Positions 42,776 to 52,275 of a DNA stretch of 64,000 bases are shown here, in pieces. The DNA is taken from the NCBI GenBank assembly GCA_022803075.1, contig JAFFTF010000001.1:98747-162746 (forward strand), written 5' to 3'. The notes beneath the pieces were generated by a model. The model saw only the letters and a list, made by a program, of their open reading frames with translations, had not been told where the DNA came from and did no database searches. The position numbers and the translations under genes were made by a program. This stretch comes from Micrococcales bacterium 31B. Lineage in GTDB: Bacteria > Actinomycetota > Actinomycetes > Actinomycetales > Dermabacteraceae. Position 1 is the stretch's first letter. Every line of letters begins with the position of its first letter.

Positions 42776-43438
42776 ATGCAACTGCTGCTCCTCTCTCAGT
42801 CCGCCGCCTCGTCCACGCAGGTATTGCCCGCGCTCGAATTGTTACCGCACACCGTCAAAATTTTGCCGTGCGACTCCTCCGCGGTATTGAATGCGCCGCC
42901 CGTCGATGCCGTTCTAGTGGATGCGACGCGCGACCTCATGACCGCACGAGCTGTGTGTCGTGCGCTCGCGACGGCGGGGCTAGAGACTCCCGTGATCGCG
43001 GTCGTCACCGAGGGCGGGCTCGCCGTGGTGCAGGGGGATTGGGGCCTGCGCGACTTCATGGTCGCTACGGCGGGGCCTGCCGAGATCGATGCCAGGCTGC
43101 GGGTGGCGAAGTCCGCCGTGGCGGGCGACGATCAGGGAGCGAACGAGATCGAAGTGGGTGACGTGCTGATCGATGAGAACGCCTACACGGTGCGATTGCG
43201 CGGCGAGGCACTGGATCTGACCTACAAGGAGTTCGAGTTGCTGCGCTATTTGGCGCAGTCGGCGGGTCGCGTCATGACGCGTGCGCAACTTCTGCAGGAG
43301 GTGTGGGGCTACGACTACTTCGGTGGTACTCGCACCGTTGACGTGCACGTACGGCGTCTGCGCGCCAAGTTAGGGCCCGAATGCGAGAACCTGATCGCGA
43401 CGGTGCGCAACGTAGGATATCGCTTCGACGGCAAGTAA
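42776..43438 (+). CDS. glnR: GlnR-like orphan response regulator
   Basis: 220 residues. The receiver-like domain (1-115) keeps one Asp ([12 protein letters not shown]) but lacks the acidic pocket and usual Lys, as in actinobacterial GlnR, which works without phosphorylation. The C-terminal winged helix is of the OmpR type ([51 protein letters not shown] in parts). AGAGG stands before the ATG. From memory, Mycobacterium tuberculosis also has glnR directly before mshD, which supports the name; it controls nitrogen genes there. Confidence 0.8.
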   Translation: MQLLLLSQSAASSTQVLPALELLPHTVKILPCDSSAVLNAPPVDAVLVDATRDLMTARAVCRALATAGLETPVIAVVTEGGLAVVQGDWGLRDFMVATAGPAEIDARLRVAKSAVAGDDQGANEIEVGDVLIDENAYTVRLRGEALDLTYKEFELLRYLAQSAGRVMTRAQLLQEVWGYDYFGGTRTVDVHVRRLRAKLGPECENLIATVRNVGYRFDGK

Positions 43439-43567
43439 TTGCCGCTAAGTTGTGCTCTAGGCGCGCTCTGAGGTCGACGCAGGTCATCACCGGTCATCAC
43501 AGGACGACGCAGCGCCGCCCGATAGGTGTTCGGTCAGCCGTGAGTTGCGAAAGTGGCAGGAGCCAAA

Positions 43568-45064
43568 GTGTCTGAAAAAGGCAAGGTCAAGCGCGCCAAG
43601 GCAGAGAAACGCGCGAAACCAGCCAAGGCAGAGAAACGCGCGAAGCCAGCCAAGGCAGAGAAACCCGCGAAGCCAGCCAAGGCAGCGAAACCCGCGAAGC
43701 CAGCCAAGGCAGCGAAACCCGCGAAGCCAGCCAAGGCAGAGAAACGCGCGAAACCAGCCAAGGCAGAGAAACCCGCGAAACCAGCCAAGGCAGCGAAACC
43801 CGCCAAGGCAGCCAAGGCAGCCAAGGCGGCGAAGCCAGCCAAGGCAGAGAAGCGCGCGAAACCAGCCAAGGCTGCGAAACCCGCGAAACCAGCCAAGGCT
43901 GCGAAACCCGCCAAGGCAGCCAAGGCAGCCAAGGCGGCGAAGCCCACGAAGGCGAACCTGGCAACCGGGCCAGGCGCGCGTCCGACTCTCTATCGGGAGA
44001 GCCACGGGGGCCGCCCGGGCCTCGCCGCGCGAGTAGCGAAGGCGCACGCCAAGGCGGCGGCGCACGATGGCGTGGAGCCCCTCAATCAAGACGGCCTGTG
44101 GGCGCTCGAGGCGTGGTCAGAGCGACCCCCGGCCGACCCCGATCACCTCGCGCACGAATCGGCGAGCGACGAGGACCTGCCGCTGGTGCCGGTTGCAGAT
44201 ACCGTTCACGCCGTGATTCGCACGCGCTGGCAATCGGGAGGGGTCGCTGCGTATGGCCAGGCGCGGTGCTCGCGCGGGGCGGCGGTCATCGAGCTTTTCG
44301 TGGCGCCAAAGTATCGTCGCCGCGGGTTGGGGCGGGCGGTGCTGCGCGCGCTGCTGAAGGAGTTGCGGCACGCGGGGGCGCCCGAGGTGAGTCTGTGGGC
44401 GCATGGCAATCTGCCCGAAGCGCAGGCGTTTTTGGACGCCGCGGGGTGGGCCGCGCGCCGCACCCTCTTTCGCATGTTGCGTTCGGGCATCGCGCCCATT
44501 GATCTGCCGTTGCCGCGGGGTTACGCGTCGCGCACGCTGGCGGAGGCGATCGGTTCTCGAGACGTCGTGGCCGCGCTCGAGGGGGGCGGCGACGCCGCGA
44601 GGGTGATTGATGGCTTGTTGGCGGTGAATGCGGCGGCGTTTGCGGATCATCCCGAGCAGGGGGCGTTGGACCGTGCGGGGTTCGTGCAGCGAGCGAGCGA
44701 ATCGTGGTTCAGCGCCGATGCGGTTTTTCTCGTGTGTCGCGTTGCCATCGAGCCAGAGATGCCCGCCGCATACAACCGTATTGTCGGTTTTCATTGGGTC
44801 AAGCGTGAGCCCGACTCGGCGCTCGCGGAGGTCTACGTTGTCGGCATTCCGCCCGAGGCGCAGGGCCGCGGGCTTGCCAAGCCCCTCACCGCACTCGGCG
44901 TCGATCACGCCATCGCGCAGGGAGCGGCGGGGGTCGAACTCTACGTCGACGAGGGCAACCCCCGGGCTGTGGCCACCTATTCGGCGCTCGGTTTCTCGGT
45001 AGCCTTCGCAGACGCCCAGTACGCCCCCCTGGCACCTAGCCTCCCCTCGCCCTCGCTCTCCTGA
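43568..45064 (+). CDS. mshD: Mycothiol synthase MshD with lysine-rich repeat N-terminal tail
   Basis: 498 residues; usual MshD proteins have about 290-320. Residues 10-125 are a Lys/Ala/Pro tail built from repeats of AKAEKRAKP. From about residue 140 the protein is a double GNAT acetyltransferase: the first domain has VAPKYRRRGLGRAVLRALL and the second EVYVVGIPPEAQGRGLAKPL and LYVDEGNPRAVATYSALGF. MshD acetylates the cysteine of Cys-GlcN-Ins, the last step of mycothiol synthesis. The GTG at 43568 has AGGAG five bases before it; a GTG at 43553 is the alternative. The tail resembles those of DNA-binding proteins (HupB, histone H1). Confidence 0.85.
   Translation: MSEKGKVKRAKAEKRAKPAKAEKRAKPAKAEKPAKPAKAAKPAKPAKAAKPAKPAKAEKRAKPAKAEKPAKPAKAAKPAKAAKAAKAAKPAKAEKRAKPAKAAKPAKPAKAAKPAKAAKAAKAAKPTKANLATGPGARPTLYRESHGGRPGLAARVAKAHAKAAAHDGVEPLNQDGLWALEAWSERPPADPDHLAHESASDEDLPLVPVADTVHAVIRTRWQSGGVAAYGQARCSRGAAVIELFVAPKYRRRGLGRAVLRALLKELRHAGAPEVSLWAHGNLPEAQAFLDAAGWAARRTLFRMLRSGIAPIDLPLPRGYASRTLAEAIGSRDVVAALEGGGDAARVIDGLLAVNAAAFADHPEQGALDRAGFVQRASESWFSADAVFLVCRVAIEPEMPAAYNRIVGFHWVKREPDSALAEVYVVGIPPEAQGRGLAKPLTALGVDHAIAQGAAGVELYVDEGNPRAVATYSALGFSVAFADAQYAPLAPSLPSPSLS
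43595..43950 (+). repeat. 27-bp tandem repeat (minisatellite) encoding the MshD tail
   Basis: At least seven contiguous 27-bp units run from 43595 to 43783, each nine codons (A-K-A-E/A-K-R/P-A-K-P). A second, higher-order repeat follows: a block with three extra AKA codons occurs twice (about 43784-43840 and 43893-43950). In-frame units and near-identical DNA indicate slippage or recombination and possible length variation between strains. Confidence 0.9.
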
Positions 45065-45092
45065 CCTGCTGCGGAGCCCGAGCGAGCGATTC

Positions 45093-45110
45093 GTGAACGC
45101 CCCGTGAACG
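45093..45110. promoter_or_regulatory. PHO-box-like direct repeat upstream of ppk
   Basis: GTGAACG at 45093-45099 and again at 45104-45110, an 11-bp period. On the minus strand this reads GTTCAC-N5-GTTCAC, the layout of Streptomyces-type PhoP boxes. It lies 90 bases before the ppk start. Confidence 0.6.
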
Positions 45111-45199
45111 CTCCCAAAATTATTCCTCGGCGACCGCCGAGAACGTCCGAATGTTATTGACTCGTAGCACTGCTGCGGCCGACCTGACACGATGGAGCC

Positions 45200-47428
45200 A
45201 TGACAACGCATCCCACCGATCACGCACTCCCGGGCCATGTCTCCTCGCGCAGTTCCCGGGCCACCGACACGGGTCTGATCAAGGTGCGTCGCATGGCACC
45301 CCACCATCAGGCCGAACTGCCCGAGGGGCGGTTCCTCGAGCGCGAGATCTCGTGGCTGGCCTTTAATGAGCGCGTGCTCGAAATGGCGGAGGACGACGGC
45401 TTTCCCCTGCTCGAACGCGCCCGGTTCCTCTCGATTTTCGCGTCGAACCTCGACGAGTTCTTCATGGTGCGCGTCGCGGGCCTAACCCGTCGCATTCACG
45501 CGGGAATGGCCGTCACGGGTGCCTCGGGCATCCCGCCGCGCCAGGTGCTCGAGATGATCTCCACCAAAGCGCACGCGCTCGTCGAGCGCCACTCCCGCTG
45601 CTTTCTCGATGAGGTGCAGCCGAGCCTCGCCCGCGACGCCGCCGTCGACTTCATGCACTGGGACCAACTCGAAGAAGAGGCGCAGCATCACCTGCAGGGC
45701 TGGTTCGAGGAGCACGTGTTCCCAGTGCTGACCCCCCTCGCGGTGGACCCGGCCCACCCGTTCCCGTACATTTCCGGCCTCTCCCTGAACCTAGCCGTGA
45801 TGGTGCGCAACCCCGTGACGCAGGCAGACCACTTCGCCCGCGTCAAGGTGCCCGATTCACTGCCGCGCTTCGTCGCCGTGCCCAAGCTCGAAAACAGTGC
45901 AGATGAGGCCGCCAACCACCGCACGCGGTTCGTCGCGCTCGAAGAGGTCATCTCGTCGCAGCTTAACCAGCTGTTTCCAGGCATGGAGGTCGTCGCTCGC
46001 CACGCGTTCCGCGTGACCCGCAACGAAGACCTCGAGGTCGAAGAAGACGACGCCGAAAACCTGCTGCAGGCACTCGAAAAAGAACTGCTGCGCCGCCGCT
46101 TCGGTGCCCCCGTGCGCCTCGAACTGAGCGCCGATATGTCGCCCGACCTGCGCGCGTTCCTGGTGCGCGAACTGGGCGTCGCACCGAGCGAGGTCTACGA
46201 GGTGCAGGGCCCCCTGAACCTGCGTGCGCTCGGCGAGATCGCCGATCTCGACATGCCACACCTGCAGTTCAAGCGCTACGTGCCGACCACGCACCGCCAC
46301 CTCAACGAGGTCGAGACCGCGCGGCCCAGCGACGTCTTCGCGTCCATTCGCCAGCGCGACATCTTGCTGCACCACCCCTACGACTCGTTCTCCACGTCGG
46401 TGCAGGCGTTCCTCGAACAGGCCGCCAACGATCCGCGCGTGCTTGCCATCAAACAGACTCTGTACCGCACGTCGGGCGACAGCCCTATCGTCGATGCCCT
46501 GATTGACGCGGCCGAGGCAGGCAAGCAGGTGCTGGCCCTGGTCGAAATCAAGGCGCGCTTCGATGAGCAGGCCAACATCTCGTGGGCACGCAAACTCGAG
46601 CACGCGGGCGTCCACGTCGTTTACGGCATCGTGGGCCTCAAAACCCACTGCAAGTTGTCGATGGTGGTGCGCGAAGAAGAAGACGGCTCCCTCAAGCGGT
46701 ACTGCCACGTCGGCACGGGCAATTACCACCCCAAGACCGCACGACTCTACGAAGATCTGGGCCTACTGACCTGTGACGATCAGGTCGGTGAAGATCTCGG
46801 ACGCCTCTTTAACCAGCTCTCCGGGTACGCCCCGAAGACAGCGTTCCGGCGATTGCTGGTGGCGCCCCGCTCCCTGCGCGTGGGCCTCATCGATCGCATT
46901 GACCAGGAGATCGCGCACAAGCAGGCCGGCCGACCGGCCGGGGTGCGGATCAAGGTCAACTCGATGGTCGACGAGCAGCTGATTGACGCTTTGTACCGCG
47001 CTTCGCAGGCCGGGGTCGACGTCGACGTGATTGTGCGTGGCATCTGTGCGCTGCGCCCCGGCGTCGAGGGACTGAGCGAGAACATTCGAGTGCGGTCGCT
47101 GCTCGGGCGCTTTCTCGAACACTCCCGCGCGTTCTATTTCGAGGGCGGCGGCAACCCGGTGGTTTACATTGGCTCGGCTGACATGATGCACCGCAACCTC
47201 GATCGCCGAGTCGAAGCACTCGTGCGCCTGCGCGACCCACGCCACGTGGCCGAGGTCAAAGAACTGCTCGACCTGTGCACCTCCGACGACTCCGCGGCCT
47301 GGCGGCTCAACGCGGACGGTGAGTGGCAGCGCCGATACCTTGATGAGCAGGGCGATCGTCTGCTTGACGTGCAGTCTTACCTCATCAGCCGACGCGGTCG
47401 AGGCGGGCAGCGGGCTCCTCGCTCATGA
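45200..47428 (+). CDS. ppk: Polyphosphate kinase Ppk1
   Basis: 742 residues. Marks are [28 protein letters not shown], the catalytic histidine segment [15 protein letters not shown] (His483), [20 protein letters not shown] and [21 protein letters not shown]. It makes polyphosphate from ATP. The start region before FLEREISW is an extra of about 45 residues; GGAG stands before the ATG. It overlaps the mutT1-like gene (ATGA). Confidence 0.95.
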   Translation: MTTHPTDHALPGHVSSRSSRATDTGLIKVRRMAPHHQAELPEGRFLEREISWLAFNERVLEMAEDDGFPLLERARFLSIFASNLDEFFMVRVAGLTRRIHAGMAVTGASGIPPRQVLEMISTKAHALVERHSRCFLDEVQPSLARDAAVDFMHWDQLEEEAQHHLQGWFEEHVFPVLTPLAVDPAHPFPYISGLSLNLAVMVRNPVTQADHFARVKVPDSLPRFVAVPKLENSADEAANHRTRFVALEEVISSQLNQLFPGMEVVARHAFRVTRNEDLEVEEDDAENLLQALEKELLRRRFGAPVRLELSADMSPDLRAFLVRELGVAPSEVYEVQGPLNLRALGEIADLDMPHLQFKRYVPTTHRHLNEVETARPSDVFASIRQRDILLHHPYDSFSTSVQAFLEQAANDPRVLAIKQTLYRTSGDSPIVDALIDAAEAGKQVLALVEIKARFDEQANISWARKLEHAGVHVVYGIVGLKTHCKLSMVVREEEDGSLKRYCHVGTGNYHPKTARLYEDLGLLTCDDQVGEDLGRLFNQLSGYAPKTAFRRLLVAPRSLRVGLIDRIDQEIAHKQAGRPAGVRIKVNSMVDEQLIDALYRASQAGVDVDVIVRGICALRPGVEGLSENIRVRSLLGRFLEHSRAFYFEGGGNPVVYIGSADMMHRNLDRRVEALVRLRDPRHVAEVKELLDLCTSDDSAAWRLNADGEWQRRYLDEQGDRLLDVQSYLISRRGRGGQRAPRS

Positions 47429-48357
47429 GCCCAACGAAGACGCGCGACGCCGTGATCGCCGCGGGTTGTATTGTGTGGCGCGCTCGTAAGGGAACGATCG
47501 AAGTGCTGCTGGTGCACATGGTGCGCGACGATGTGTGGGCCTGGCCCAAGGGCAAGGTAGACCCGGGCGAGCATCTGGTGGTGTGCGCCCAGCGGGAGGT
47601 GCGCGAAGAAACGGGGTACCTCGTAAACCTCGCTCAGCCCCTACCGGGTGCCGTCTACACGCTGCCCGACGGCCGCCGCAAGGTCGTGCATTACTGGTCG
47701 GCGCAGGTGCGTGCACGCGTCCGCGACCGGCCCCAGAACATGCGCGAAATCGACGAGATTGCCTGGGTCACTCTCGATGAGGCCGACGCGAAGCTCACGC
47801 GCCGCAGCGATCAAACCCAACTTGACGCGGTGCGACGCATGCACGAAAAGGGCACGCTCGTGACCAGCCCGATCGTGATCCAACGGCATGCGCAGGCGCG
47901 CCCCCGCAAGAAGTGGGCCAAGGGGGAGGAGACGCGCCCCCTCACCGCCAAGGGGCGCGGCCAGGCGAAGGATCTCGTCAAGGTGCTCTCCGTGTACGGC
48001 GTGGGCGATGTCGTCACGAGCCCCTGGGCGCGCTGCACCCTGACGGTGGAGCCCTACGTCAAGGCATCGGCGGCGGACCTGCGCACGATGGAACGCCTCA
48101 CCGAGGCCGCCCATGCCGAGAATCCGGGCAAGGTGGCCAACTCGATTGGCCGCTTCATCGAGCGCGCCAAGCCGGTGATCATCTGCCTGCACCGGCCCGT
48201 GCTGCCGACCGTGATCGAGAAGGTGCGCGAATACTGCGATCGCTCCGTAGTGCTCGACCTGCCGCGGCGCGATCCCTACCTCGCGGCGGGCGAAATGCTC
48301 GTGGCTCATGTGACCCGCGAGGGTCGGGTCACCGCCATCGAGCGCCACTCCGCGTAA
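47425..48357 (+). CDS. MutT1-like NUDIX hydrolase with histidine phosphatase domain
   Basis: 310 residues. The Nudix box ([22 protein letters not shown] in outline) is at 43-65. The second half is a histidine phosphatase domain with the QRHAQA start near residue 155 and [13 protein letters not shown]. This two-domain form is that of mycobacterial MutT1, which removes 8-oxo-dGTP and splits dinucleoside polyphosphates. It is translationally coupled to ppk. Confidence 0.88.
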   Translation: MSPTKTRDAVIAAGCIVWRARKGTIEVLLVHMVRDDVWAWPKGKVDPGEHLVVCAQREVREETGYLVNLAQPLPGAVYTLPDGRRKVVHYWSAQVRARVRDRPQNMREIDEIAWVTLDEADAKLTRRSDQTQLDAVRRMHEKGTLVTSPIVIQRHAQARPRKKWAKGEETRPLTAKGRGQAKDLVKVLSVYGVGDVVTSPWARCTLTVEPYVKASAADLRTMERLTEAAHAENPGKVANSIGRFIERAKPVIICLHRPVLPTVIEKVREYCDRSVVLDLPRRDPYLAAGEMLVAHVTREGRVTAIERHSA

Positions 48358-48385
48358 TCGCGCTGGCCACGGCACTGCAGTGGTT

Positions 48386-48412
48386 TTTGACTTTATCCAT
48401 CTATGGGTCAAA
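48386..48412. promoter_or_regulatory. Inverted repeat and -35-like box before the peptide transporter operon
   Basis: TTTGAC (48386-48391) and GTCAAA (48407-48412) are inverted, with CCAT-CT-ATGG nested between. The left arm also contains a good -35 hexamer, TTGACT. A -10 box is not clear; TACACT at 48429-48434 is the nearest. Confidence 0.35.
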
Positions 48413-48468
48413 CTGGTGTGCCCTGGAATACACTTCTGGCACATCCTCCGTAGAGATAAAGGACTCTC

Positions 48469-50112
48469 ATGCGTTTACGTAAGTTTTTCGCGGCCTCCGT
48501 GGCTGGCCTGATCACGGCCTCCATGCTCGCCGCGTGCGGGGCTGGCCGGACCGACACTGCAGACGGTTCGTCAACCGGCTCCGCGGCAGGCACCGCCGCC
48601 ACCGCGGGCACGATCAAGATTGGCACCACCGACAAGGTCGTCGCGCTGGACCCGGCAGGCAGTTATGACAATGGGTCGAACATGGTTCAGACTCAGATCT
48701 ACCAGTACCTTCTCACGGCGCCCGCGGGCGGCGGCGAGCCCGTTCCCGACGCGGCCGAGAAGTGCGAGTTTACCGACTCCGGCAAGACCTTCACCTGCAC
48801 GATGAAGGAGGGCCTGAAGTTCACGAACGGAGACGACCTCACGGCAGAAGACGCCGCGTTCTCGTTCAAGCGCATTGTCGACATCAACGATGAGAACGGT
48901 CCCTCCTCGCTGCTGGCCAACATGGAAAGCGTCGAAGCCAAAGACGCGAAGACGGTTGTGTTCACGCTCAAGACAGCAAACGATCAGACGTTCCCGGCGA
49001 TCCTCACGACCGTCGCGGGCCCCATCGTCGACTCGAAGGTGTTCCCCGCCGACAAGTTGCTTGAAGACACCAAGGTGGTGGGTTCCGGCCCCTACTCGAT
49101 CAAGTCGTACCAGCCCAATAAGTTGCTGGAACTGACCCCGAATGCCGACTATCCCGGGACGGACGGCAAGGTGGCCAACGGCGGTGTGGTGCTGCAATAC
49201 TTCGCCAACTCGACCAACCTCGCGCTCGCCGTGAAGCAGGGCGACGTCGACGTGGCGTGGCGTTCGCTCGACTCGCAAACCCTCGAAAAGTACCGCACCG
49301 ACTCGTCGGTCAAAGTATGGGAGGGCCCCGGTGGCGAACTGCGCTACATCGTGTTCAACCTCAAGACCATGCCCGGTGACACCGAGGACCAAAAGCTTGC
49401 GATTCGCCGCGCGGTCGCGTACTCGGTTAACCGCCAGGAACTCAGCGACAAGATCTACAAGGGCGACTTCGCGCCCGCGTACTCCATGGTGGCGTCGAGT
49501 TTGGAGGGCGCCACGACGCCGTTCAAGACCGAGTTCGGTGAGGCGCCCGACACCGCCAAGGCCAAGGCTGAACTCGAAAAGGCCGGCGTGACGGTGCCCG
49601 CGACGGTCAACTTGCAGTACAACCCCGACCACTACGGCCCGGGTTCCGCGAACGAGTACGGCGAGGTCAAGCGGCAGCTCGAGGCCTCGGGTCTGTTCAA
49701 GGTCAACCTGCAGTCCACCGAATGGACCACGTACAACAAGGAGCGCAAGCAGGACGCCTACCCGGTCTACCAGTTGGGTTGGTTCCCCGATTTCTCGGAC
49801 GCTGACAACTACCTCAGCCCGTTCCTGGTGGAAGACAACTTCGTGGGCTCGCACTATTGTGACTCCGGCGCCACCAACCGTCCGTGCGACATTGACGGCA
49901 TGAACGCCCTGCTGCAAACCGAGCTCACGGCCACGGGCGACGCTCGCACCCAGGCACTCGCCGCGGTGCAAGAAAAGCTCGCCACGGGTCAGCTGCCCTA
50001 CCTGCCCCTGCTCGAAGGCAAGCAGTTCGCGGTCAGCACCCCCGACGTGAAGGGCGTTGACCAGACGCTCGACTCGTCGTTCAAGTTCCGGTTCTGGCTC
50101 CTCTCCAAGTAA
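48469..50112 (+). CDS. Oligopeptide-type ABC substrate-binding lipoprotein (family 5)
   Basis: 547 residues. Signal peptide with lipobox LAAC and lipidated C23. Family 5 marks are VVALDPAGSYDNGSNMVQTQIYQYLL, FTCTMKEGLKFTNGDDLTAEDAAFSFKRI in outline, and the late YQLGWFPDFSDADNYLSPFL. It captures peptides or similar solutes outside the membrane. A strong terminator separates it from the permease genes, so it is likely made in excess over them. Confidence 0.9.
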   Translation: MRLRKFFAASVAGLITASMLAACGAGRTDTADGSSTGSAAGTAATAGTIKIGTTDKVVALDPAGSYDNGSNMVQTQIYQYLLTAPAGGGEPVPDAAEKCEFTDSGKTFTCTMKEGLKFTNGDDLTAEDAAFSFKRIVDINDENGPSSLLANMESVEAKDAKTVVFTLKTANDQTFPAILTTVAGPIVDSKVFPADKLLEDTKVVGSGPYSIKSYQPNKLLELTPNADYPGTDGKVANGGVVLQYFANSTNLALAVKQGDVDVAWRSLDSQTLEKYRTDSSVKVWEGPGGELRYIVFNLKTMPGDTEDQKLAIRRAVAYSVNRQELSDKIYKGDFAPAYSMVASSLEGATTPFKTEFGEAPDTAKAKAELEKAGVTVPATVNLQYNPDHYGPGSANEYGEVKRQLEASGLFKVNLQSTEWTTYNKERKQDAYPVYQLGWFPDFSDADNYLSPFLVEDNFVGSHYCDSGATNRPCDIDGMNALLQTELTATGDARTQALAAVQEKLATGQLPYLPLLEGKQFAVSTPDVKGVDQTLDSSFKFRFWLLSK

Positions 50113-50121
50113 CTCCAAAGG

Positions 50122-50153
50122 GCCGCCCGACACACCAGGTCGGGCGGCTTTTT
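50122..50153 (+). terminator. Intrinsic terminator between binding protein and permease genes
   Basis: GCCGCCCGAC (50122-50131) and GTCGGGCGGC (50139-50148) form a perfect 10-bp stem with a 7-base loop, followed by TTTTT. It lies inside the operon, so partial read-through would set the ratio of binding protein to transporter. Confidence 0.9.
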
Positions 50154-50187
50154 ATGCCCCCGCAACCCGGGAGGCTTACCACCACCT

Positions 50188-50203
50188 GGACGCCCGCGCG
50201 TCC
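50188..50203. other. GGACGC-CCGC-GCGTCC hairpin before the permease gene
   Basis: Perfect 6-bp stem with a 4-base loop in the leader of the permease gene, same arms as the hairpin core at 3531-3546. Confidence 0.5.
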
Positions 50204-50221
50204 CCCTTTGAAAGGCCGTTC

Positions 50222-51265
50222 ATGAGTTCCGCTGCCGCGCGCTCAGGCTCGCTGCCTCGCTACTTGCTCACCAGATTGCTGCTGATGGTCCCCATGGTGT
50301 GGATCCTCATCACGCTGGTGTTCTTCCTGATGCGAGTGATCGGTAACCCGATCGAAGCCGCCATGGGCGGGCGACTGCCCGCCGACGAAATCGCCAAACG
50401 CGTCCACGAGGCCGGCTACGACCGGCCCGTCATCGTGCAATACGTCGAATACCTCGGCCAGATCGTGCGCGGAGACTTCGGCGTGGCGGTCACCGACAAT
50501 CTGCCCGTCACCGAGATTCTGCGCGTCAACGGCGCGGCAACCCTCGAACTCACCTTCTGGGCGTTCCTGATCGCCGTGGCCGTGGGCGTGCCGCTCGGTC
50601 GCGTCGCGGCTCGCCATCGCGACAGGTGGCCAGACGTGCTGCTGCGCATCTCGGGAGTGCTGTTCTATGCCGCGCCCGTATTCTTCGTGGGCCTGCTGGC
50701 GAAGCTGGTGTTCGGCGTCTGGCTGGAGTGGCTGCCCATCTCGGGCCGCGCCGATCCCGAGGTCGAACTCGCCATTCAAAATGTCGCCCCCAACACGCAC
50801 ATCTACATCATCAACGCGATTCTGTATGGCGAGCCCGCGTACATTGTCGACGTCTTGCTGCACACGATCCTGCCCGCGGTCACGCTGGGCCTGCTGACGG
50901 CAGGCATCTTCTTGCGCCTCGTGCGCACCAACCTGCTGCAAACGATGAACGCCGACTATGTGGAGGCGGCGCGGGCCCGCGGTATCCCCGAGGGCCAGGT
51001 GGTGCGCAAGCACGCGTTCAAGAATGCGCTCGTTCCGGTCGTCACCGTGATGGGCCTGCAGGCTGCGATCATGCTCGGCGGCGCGATTCTCACCGAGACC
51101 ACGTTCGAGTGGCAGGGCCTCGGCTTTCAGCTCGCGAAGTACCTCACCGCCCGCGATTTCGTGGCCGTGCAGGGAATCGTCACGCTGATCGCGATTATCG
51201 TCGTGGTCGCGAGCTTCCTGATCGACGTAATCACCGCGCTGATCGACCCGAGAGTGAGGTTCTGA
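50222..51265 (+). CDS. Peptide ABC transporter permease, DppB/OppB-like
   Basis: 347 residues with six predicted membrane helices. The EAA loop is YVEAARARGIPEGQVVRKHAFKNAL in outline near residue 245. The N-terminal YLLTRLLLMVPMVWILITLVFFL is typical of DppB. GAAAGG stands before the ATG. Its stop overlaps the next start (TGATG). Confidence 0.9.
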   Translation: MSSAAARSGSLPRYLLTRLLLMVPMVWILITLVFFLMRVIGNPIEAAMGGRLPADEIAKRVHEAGYDRPVIVQYVEYLGQIVRGDFGVAVTDNLPVTEILRVNGAATLELTFWAFLIAVAVGVPLGRVAARHRDRWPDVLLRISGVLFYAAPVFFVGLLAKLVFGVWLEWLPISGRADPEVELAIQNVAPNTHIYIINAILYGEPAYIVDVLLHTILPAVTLGLLTAGIFLRLVRTNLLQTMNADYVEAARARGIPEGQVVRKHAFKNALVPVVTVMGLQAAIMLGGAILTETTFEWQGLGFQLAKYLTARDFVAVQGIVTLIAIIVVVASFLIDVITALIDPRVRF

Positions 51266-52275
51266 TGGCTACGCCTACGCAGAAAGGCGCCGCGGCCCCG
51301 TCGCGCGCGAAAAAGCAGACTGGCCTGTGGGCCGCGATTCGTCAGACCTCGGGCGTGCAGCGCGCCATGCTGCTCACGGGCGTCGTGATCGTCGCTCTCT
51401 TCGTCGTGATGGCGCTCGGCGCGCAATGGATCGCACCGTTCTACTTCACCGACGACGGCAGCGCGAACGGCGGCGCGGCGTGGGGCACGGGCCTCGAACC
51501 GAACTCCGTCAATTGGTTTGGCACCACCACGGGCCAGGGCCTCGACGTGTTCTCGCAGGTGATCTACGGGGCCCGCACGGCGGTGCTGGTGATCGTGCTG
51601 GCCGTCGTGCTCGCCTTCATCATCGGCGTGCCGCTCGGCCTCGTCTCGGGCTACGTGGGTGGCTGGTTCGACCGCATCGCCGTGCTGATCAGCGACGCGC
51701 TGTTCTCGTTCCCCTCACTGCTGCTCGCGATCGTCGTGTCGATTTCGCTCACGGGAGGCAACTCGTCGCAGGCGGGCGGCATCCTCTCGGCGGCCATCTC
51801 GCTCACGGTCGTGTATTTTCCGCAGTACTTTCGCGTCGTGCGCAACGCGACCATCTCGGCGCGCGAAACCACGTATGTCGAGGCGGCGCGCGCGCTCGGG
51901 GCGGGCAAGGTCCGCATCATGCGCCGCTATGTGCTGGGCAACGTGATCCAGTCGGTGCCGATCATCGCGACCGTGAATGCGGGCGATGCCCTGCTGACCC
52001 TCGCGGGCCTCGGCTTCTTGGGCTTCGGCATCGAACCCACGAGCGCCTCCGAGTGGGGCTATCAGCTGAACCAGGCGCTCTCCGACATGGCGACGGGAGT
52101 GTGGTGGACCGGCATGTTCCCGGGCCTCGCCATCGTCCTGCTTGTGCTGGGCATCTCGCTGATCGGCGAATCCCTCAACGACGTGCTGAACCCCCTGCTG
52201 CGTGCGCGCCGCCTCACCCGCGTGGTGATGCCGGGCCGCGGCGGCCAGGGCCGCCCGAAGGAGGGCCCCCAATGA
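51265..52275 (+). CDS. Peptide ABC transporter permease, DppC/OppC-like
   Basis: 336 residues. A basic N-terminus precedes a first helix, then the DppC pattern with WFGTTTGQGLDVFSQVIYGAR and the EAA loop TTYVEAARALGAGKVRIMRRYVL in outline. It pairs with the DppB-like permease and is coupled to the ATPase gene by an ATGA overlap. Confidence 0.9.
   Translation: MATPTQKGAAAPSRAKKQTGLWAAIRQTSGVQRAMLLTGVVIVALFVVMALGAQWIAPFYFTDDGSANGGAAWGTGLEPNSVNWFGTTTGQGLDVFSQVIYGARTAVLVIVLAVVLAFIIGVPLGLVSGYVGGWFDRIAVLISDALFSFPSLLLAIVVSISLTGGNSSQAGGILSAAISLTVVYFPQYFRVVRNATISARETTYVEAARALGAGKVRIMRRYVLGNVIQSVPIIATVNAGDALLTLAGLGFLGFGIEPTSASEWGYQLNQALSDMATGVWWTGMFPGLAIVLLVLGISLIGESLNDVLNPLLRARRLTRVVMPGRGGQGRPKEGPQ

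Noticed and set aside
43595-43950. CRISPR array
   Set aside because: Repeats are contiguous without unique spacers and lie in frame within mshD.
43487-44089. Minus-strand frame with a striking FAALAGFA repeat product opposite the MshD tail
   Set aside because: The repeat is only the complement of the 27-bp coding repeats; the plus-strand gene has a ribosome site and GNAT domains.
48571-50133. 520-codon minus-strand frame opposite the peptide-binding lipoprotein
   Set aside because: Shadow frame without ribosome site or motifs; it also runs into the terminator at 50122.
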